Assembly: GCA_016938155.1 (NCBI GenBank)
Contig: JAFGVF010000164.1
Coordinates: 1-8,177 of the forward strand
Direction: 5' to 3'
DNA from: Candidatus Cloacimonadota bacterium
Lineage (GTDB): Bacteria; Cloacimonadota; Cloacimonadia; Cloacimonadales; JAFGVF01
Length of the DNA stretch: 8,177 bases
Below are positions 7,701 through 8,177 of the stretch, one piece after another (within the stretch, counting starts at the first letter, position 1; each line of letters begins with the position of its first letter). The translations under genes were made by a program, and so were the position numbers. The notes under the pieces are model-generated. The model was not told the DNA's origin and made no database searches. It worked only from the letters and a program-made list of their open reading frames with translations.

Positions 7701-8177
7701 GGCGTGTCAGTTCGTTGTGTTAAGGATCATGCTTCAGGGCAATTGGTTGATCTCACCGAAGGATGGAACATCCTTTCCTTCACCGCTAGTCCTGCTGACA
7801 AATCGATGATGACCATTGTTGATCCTCTAATTGCATCGGATGTCCTTATAAAGGTCCAGGATGAGACTGGTAGGGCTATTGAAAGATTATCAATAGGTTG
7901 GATCAACGGTATCGGAGAAATGTCAGTTACCGAGGGCTACAAGATGCGGGTTACTGAAGAAACTAATCTAACAATAACCGGCGAACCTGTTAACCTTCCT
8001 CTTGATATACCTCTTACCGCGGGCTGGAACATAATAGGCTATCCTTCAGAGAACACGCAATCTGCAGAGGATTTGTTTGAACCACTTATTTCAGCCGGGA
8101 CACTTGTAAAGGTTCAGGATGGGATAGGGAATGCTATAACTAACTTAGAGGGAGAATGGGACTACGGGATTATTAAC
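1680..8177 (+). CDS. Giant exported multidomain surface protein with an internal caspase-like (clan CD, C14-type) peptidase; 3' end beyond the window
   Basis: The frame is open for 2166 codons with no stop. ATG 1680 is the only start after the in-frame TAA at 1644 and begins a signal peptide (MKTLL, hydrophobic to about residue 19); there is no Shine-Dalgarno sequence. Domains in order: N-terminal beta region (20-127), CARDB-like (131-247), Kre9/KNH-like (253-350), CnaB/prealbumin-like (354-447), Ig-like (455-571), caspase-like peptidase (577-780; His659, Cys700), second Kre9/KNH-like (821-928), Ig-like (930-1054 and 1055-1150), Big_1-like (1155-1255), FN3-like (1261-1355), unassigned beta domain (1361-1540), SprB-repeat-like (1544-1620), PKD-like (1621-1717), FN3-like (1721-1819), Fib_succ_major (1824-2015), tandem GWNI repeats (2023-2166+). 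Export to the surface or outside is inferred. The likely role is a surface-displayed or released cysteine endopeptidase on an adhesive stalk; substrate unknown. A type IX sorting domain may follow beyond the edge. The peptidase region is AT-richer than its flanks. Frame and domain chain are certain; activity is unproven. Confidence 0.93.
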   Translation, partial: MKTLLSAFSFFFLSSLAALPQINECRVEWTRNGQVQYYHVYAGQTYAIERDPGTAVSFSVWPTSTAPSPRIYYLVDWTNGINVNSGSTTQGYWYFENNVGSAATEVWLYINSTATGLIKISVNNYVPPLPDLTVTSITFDGTTQLGNYQSGETVDISCRVDNNGSGTAGTSYLGIYLGNSPTDFSNRIASKSVMSLTGLHGVYIDHSYTFLDGDIGTKYFLFRADRTNVVTESFEENNTAYRGSFNITGVPLNITVNQPSADVQVAQGQPVNVTWTGTGSGATVNLRRDNDNIWENATGEAWIEYFLPITGSYSWDTKDVPPGTYYIAATLNSTSESDYDYASGRVIVNPLTASLEIAVKNIDGNGSPLPGDEGRVRLFNSSGIQIGSELSTNEEGIVIFNNIPVGDGYYYEVYHDPVEPPTPFGREYWGKRTNLSITQTGVIESFIRDQPYGDLIQVWNGDENVTGQTVQAGTPLTIRYAMYNPKNEDQYAKGNVLLDRDITSPYDLSVWGSERILIPANSSAVQEMSFTPEYAGTYYAAGGVDISITGDVIYTDGGKWGLEPLVKVAVSLPDGIVNYYALLVGSCYDFDYSWVKTTVSNDVSKLKEILVNHGVDWDENNIETLVLNEVSKSSIKSAITRFQDRIDGDDVFMFYYVGHGSELDGLTLFSYEDYSPAEIDDDFGNLLPDGTKLIMFINSCHSGYFVDYFSLNGRQNIGIISSSRRDEVTDVYYFDIPLWGITLFGYNMITSVEGEGDTNDDREVTMDEIFDYVYPRTLIGSVQPIDLNFSLSHPQKYFAEGITNLPITRESAPNTTLPTITLSSPSADISVPIGQTISITWGDNDEDDNAYISIALDPDLVDAPWTIGEHKWLAGDALMIPEDPEGLGDSYLWNTTGTTPGTYIIWVMIYDGHNAPRFSRAFGKVTILGDANPKIIYNSLSNSWMNSDKFLDIDFSGDLGLNNIFYQLNSNDDSNPAYWHLLTSDGSTILAESQNNQGTFLTTDWKISIEDWNNLTFNPQNGGKHYIYFKVTDDAGNEYITPDQASAFEFGKDDVPPNVSFNTPIEGESFSSNQVTVNWSADDNVVGLTLSGLDFIYISLDDANNFMQLPDDVRSYTFDELQSGSHTVYLKATDIAGNESTLKELHFSVNVQSVIERTSGNNQSGLVSSALSQPFVVSVEDALGNDIEGVEVSFEIVSVPSGATGQSLSTTFTTTNSSGQAGTILTLGNLPGQYVVSASSEGLSGSPVAFTATAVSNPVIPVLTTSAISTLTSTSAVSGGIVTSDGGSPITSKGVCWSTSPEPTINDFITTDGSGPDGFTSNLTDLTPETTYHVRAYAINSEGPGYGNDIVFTTASISTYDYEIKFDILNASGWFGGDDRSDSGPRDIGNGQSVYIDSDIVLKQFSFYFTNMFDYNENPEFIGHEVTLVLNIRNSDGIIISTHQAIVPASFSGGWITWSDIDLNVLAQSTLIFTCYQVGAYDSFQYCNGIGSDADAGYGGGIRYTKEGTGDSDMEIWTGWEEHPWDSDFWLQGAKISCILPILQVGNIIQPDCNTGTGSLVLNNLPSTDNWTIIQEPGLIYYSNTGVSYTITDLNPGSYTFTVTNESGCFSPPSEIVTINPQPEIPHIGNQTLTIISGDTFNNIPPEATPGTTYIWTSPTYIGELEGGSEQLIPQASISGNLSIISGIEICTATYLVTPISAASCPGQPFTLTINVEPRIIALAILSTNSAFPLTPTSATVMVTVEDEGRSPVTSRGVCWNTNPEPDIDFSARTIDGEGVGPFSSSITGLDAGTTYYVRAYATNSYGTSYGNEVSFKTYNADAIQDIDGNFYDIVNIGSRTWMTSNLRVTRFNDGTEIDNITTDWWDVNTPAYIWYNNAPTVYKDTYGALYNWYAVNSGNLCPAGWHVSTSAEWMTFYDLFGGYDLAGGALKETGTEHWEDPNTGATNISAFSALPGGYRPPDSFAGLGTHGFWWTPEENENTLFGVAWGLLNDNSGLNQTGTEKRFGVSVRCVKDHASGQLVDLTEGWNILSFTASPADKSMMTIVDPLIASDVLIKVQDETGRAIERLSIGWINGIGEMSVTEGYKMRVTEETNLTITGEPVNLPLDIPLTAGWNIIGYPSENTQSAEDLFEPLISAGTLVKVQDGIGNAITNLEGEWDYGIIN
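2070..2420 (+). other. CARDB-like domain (residues 131-247)
   Basis: The segment starts PDLTVTSI and continues GETVDISCRVDNNGSGTAG...LGIYLGNSP, then ends with ADRTNVVTESFEENNTA. This is the CARDB (cell-adhesion-related domain in bacteria, PF07705) pattern: PDL start, a V-NNG-G-AG strand, and D-x-x-x-x-V-E-x-x-E-x-NN at the end. Such domains act as spacers or ligand-binding modules in exported proteins. Confidence 0.75.
2436..2729 (+). repeat. Kre9/KNH-like Ig module, copy 1 (residues 253-350)
   Basis: The module reads ITVNQPSADVQVAQGQPVNVTW...VNLRRD...YSWDT-x-x-VPPGTYYIAATL. The PSAD-x-x-V-x-x-GQ-x-x-x-x-TW start and Y-x-W-x-T...PGTYYI end match the Ser/Thr-rich Kre9/KNH family style (PF10342-like; assignment by eye). 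The same frame of residues recurs at 4140-4463, on the other side of the peptidase domain. Confidence 0.6.
2739..3020 (+). other. CnaB/prealbumin-like domain (residues 354-447)
   Basis: The pattern SLEIAVKNIDGNGSPLPG...VRLFNSSG-x-x-IGSEL-TNEEGIVIFNNIPVGDGYYYEVYH resembles carboxypeptidase-regulatory or CnaB-type beta-sandwiches, where a 'T-x-x-x-G-x-x-x-F-x-x-I/L-P-x-G-x-Y' core is typical. It is a structural spacer. No isopeptide-forming Lys/Asn pair can be assigned from sequence alone. Confidence 0.55.
3408..4019 (+). other. Caspase-like peptidase domain, clan CD (C14-type), residues 577-780
   Basis: The domain begins NYYALLVGSCYDF (first beta-strand), then NDVSKLKEILVNHGVDWDENNIETLVLNE with a following helix SSIKSAITRF. 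Next comes DDVFMFYYVGHGSELDGL (catalytic His659, codon 3654-3656), then TKLIMFINSCHSGYF (catalytic Cys700, codon 3777-3779), NIGIISSSRRDEVT, and the ending GDTNDDREVTMDEIFDYVYP. Strand order and the GHG/SCHSG dyad are those of Peptidase_C14/metacaspase-like enzymes. C13-like peptidases share the fold, and that alternative is not fully excluded. Both catalytic residues are present, so activity as a cysteine endopeptidase is plausible. The usual DSCHSG Asp is Asn698 here. The end of the domain has an EF-hand-like loop. Confidence 0.88.
3948..3983 (+). other. EF-hand-like calcium-binding loop in the peptidase domain (residues 757-768)
   Basis: DTNDDREVTMDE places Asp1, Asn3, Asp5, Glu7 (backbone), Val8, Thr9 and Glu12 as in a 12-residue EF-hand loop; only the usual Gly6 is replaced, by Arg. 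It lies just after the catalytic core. A 'DxNxDGxVTxxE' element is common at this place in bacterial caspase-like proteins. Calcium binding is inferred, not shown. Confidence 0.55.
4140..4463 (+). repeat. Kre9/KNH-like Ig module, copy 2 (residues 821-928)
   Basis: TLSSPSADISVPIGQTISITWGDND...ISIALD...YLWNTTGTTPGTYIIWVMIYDG mirrors copy 1 at 2436-2729 in its start (PSAD-x-x-V-x-x-GQ-x-x-x-ITW) and end (W-x-T...PGTY-I). It has an acidic insertion, DNDEDD, after the Trp, and is about 10 residues longer. The two copies bracket the CnaB-like, Ig-like and peptidase domains. Confidence 0.6.
5142..5444 (+). other. Big_1/invasin-like Ig domain (residues 1155-1255)
   Basis: The segment runs ERTSGNNQSGLVSSALSQPF then VVSVEDALGNDIEGVEVSFEI, T-T-NSSGQAGTILTLGNLPGQYVVSASSEG and VAFTATAV. 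The G-N-x-Q-x-G...L-x-x-PFVV-V-D-x-GN-x-x-x-G-V-V-F and T-x-x-x-G-A...L-G-x-x-G-x-Y-V-A layout is the bacterial Ig-like group 1 pattern used as rigid stalks in invasins and other adhesins. Confidence 0.75.
5460..5744 (+). repeat. FN3-like module, copy A (residues 1261-1355)
   Basis: The hallmarks are PITSKGVCWSTSPEPT, then DG-GP, LTDLTPETTYHVRAYAINSEGPGYGN and FTT. It pairs with copy B at 6840-7136 (VTSRGVCWNTNPEPD...TYYVRAYATNSYGTSYGN...FKT). This is the Bacteroidota FN3-like repeat that usually precedes Fib_succ_major domains. Here copy A instead precedes an unassigned domain. Confidence 0.75.
5760..6299 (+). other. Unassigned ~180-residue beta domain (residues 1361-1540)
   Basis: I do not recognise this domain. 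It begins YDYEIKFDILNASGWFGGDDRSDSG, contains VLKQFSFYFTNMF and EVTLVLNIRNSDG, then SGGWITWSDIDLNVLAQSTLIF, and ends MEIWTGWEEHPWDSDFWLQGAKISC. Alternating hydrophobic strands and the aromatic-rich end suggest a jelly-roll like those of carbohydrate-binding or appended domains in exported Bacteroidota proteins. This is a guess from pattern only. Its first half is very AT-rich (23% GC in 5881-5940). Confidence 0.5.
6309..6830 (+). other. SprB-repeat-like plus PKD-like segment (residues 1544-1717)
   Basis: Residues 1544-1620 contain IIQPDC-TGTGSLVLNNLPS then YTITDLNPGSYTFTVTNESGCFSPPSEIVTIN. This matches the short repeat style of SprB and related Bacteroidota adhesins: P-x-C-x-x-x-x-G...L-x-x-G-x-Y-x-x-x-V-x-x-x-x-G-C. 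Residues 1621-1717 (FNNIPPEATPGTTYIWTSP... then ATYLVTPISAASCPG and FTLTINV) resemble the PKD-like repeats often found next to it. Confidence 0.55.
6840..7136 (+). repeat. FN3-like module, copy B (residues 1721-1819)
   Basis: SPVTSRGVCWNTNPEPDI...ITGLDAGTTYYVRAYATNS followed by YGTSYGNEVSFKT is a close relative of copy A at 5460-5744. It directly precedes a Fib_succ_major domain, the same order as at 129-995 in the upstream gene. Confidence 0.8.
7149..7724 (+). other. Fib_succ_major domain, copy 2 (residues 1824-2015)
   Basis: It starts IQDIDGNFYDIVNIGSRTWM then TSNLRVTRFNDGTEI. The signature YGALYNWYAVNSGNLCPAGWH is at about 7337-7400, followed by AEW, GG..AGGALKE, FSALPGGYR, FWWTPEENE and RFGVSVRCVK. 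It aligns end to end with copy 1 at 424-995, including the two Cys. It is internal rather than C-terminal here, being followed by the GWNI repeats. Confidence 0.87.
7746..8177 (+). repeat. Tandem GWNI...VKVQD module near the C-terminus (two units, second cut by the window)
   Basis: Unit 1 has LTEGWNILSF, PLIASDVLIKVQDETGRAIE and GWINGIGEM-VTEGYKMRV. Unit 2, offset by 87 residues, has LTAGWNIIGYPSE, FEPLISAGTLVKVQDGIGNAI and EWDYGIIN, where the window ends. Shared positions are GWNI, PLI, L-KVQD-x-G-AI and the G/E-W-x-x-G-I core. I know this pattern from the C-terminal parts of secreted Bacteroidota proteins but cannot give a family name. The function is unknown; a second unit and possibly a sorting domain should follow. 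Confidence 0.75.

Noticed and set aside
1680..8177. Immune or cell-death caspase system (CHAT/gasdermin/CRISPR-linked)
   Set aside because: There is no partner gene, CRISPR repeat or signalling domain in the window, and the signal peptide plus Ig-like chain point to an exported protein.

Overview
The window reads as a stretch of a Bacteroidota chromosome (Bacteroidales/Marinilabiliales-like; this is inference) that encodes two large modular surface or secreted proteins on the + strand. The taxonomic hint comes from domain style. Both genes carry the 'Fib_succ_major' module (signature ALYNWYAV..GNLCPAGWHV) fused to FN3-like repeats of the type GVCW-x-T-x-PEP...Y-VRAYA-NS-G. The long gene also ends in a repeated GWNI...VKVQD module. 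Start sites lack a Shine-Dalgarno sequence and base composition is moderately AT-rich, with GC near 46-49% in typical coding stretches and near 30% elsewhere.

Layout: (1) Bases 1-998 hold the 3' end of a gene truncated by the window start: a 'WNG..W' segment, an FN3-like domain and a C-terminal Fib_succ_major domain. (2) Bases 999-1679 are a 681-base gap with no convincing gene. It holds an 8-bp inverted repeat at 1060-1077, a compact repeat-like patch at about 1101-1181, and a weak hairpin plus T-run at 1508-1531. (3) From 1680 to the window end, one reading frame stays open for 2166 codons without a stop. I translated all of it by hand. It encodes a signal peptide followed by a long chain of extracellular domains, in order: N-terminal beta domain, CARDB-like, Kre9/KNH-like, CnaB/prealbumin-like, Ig-like, a clan CD caspase-like peptidase (His659 in GHG, Cys700 in NSCHSG), a second Kre9/KNH-like copy, two Ig-like domains, Big_1-like, FN3-like, an unassigned ~180-residue beta domain, a SprB-repeat-like domain, a PKD-like segment, a second FN3-like copy, Fib_succ_major, and a tandem GWNI module that runs off the edge.

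The main point of interest is this long protein: a caspase-like (C14-type) peptidase embedded in an exported, adhesin-like Ig-chain. The peptidase has an EF-hand-like loop, an Asn where metacaspases usually have the S1-pocket Asp, two copies of the same Ig-like module on either side of it, and a clear GC dip. The two genes share the FN3-Fib_succ_major pair and probably belong to one family of surface proteins. Whether they form an operon cannot be shown; the 681-base gap argues for separate transcription. The C-terminus, where a type IX secretion sorting domain would sit, lies outside the window.
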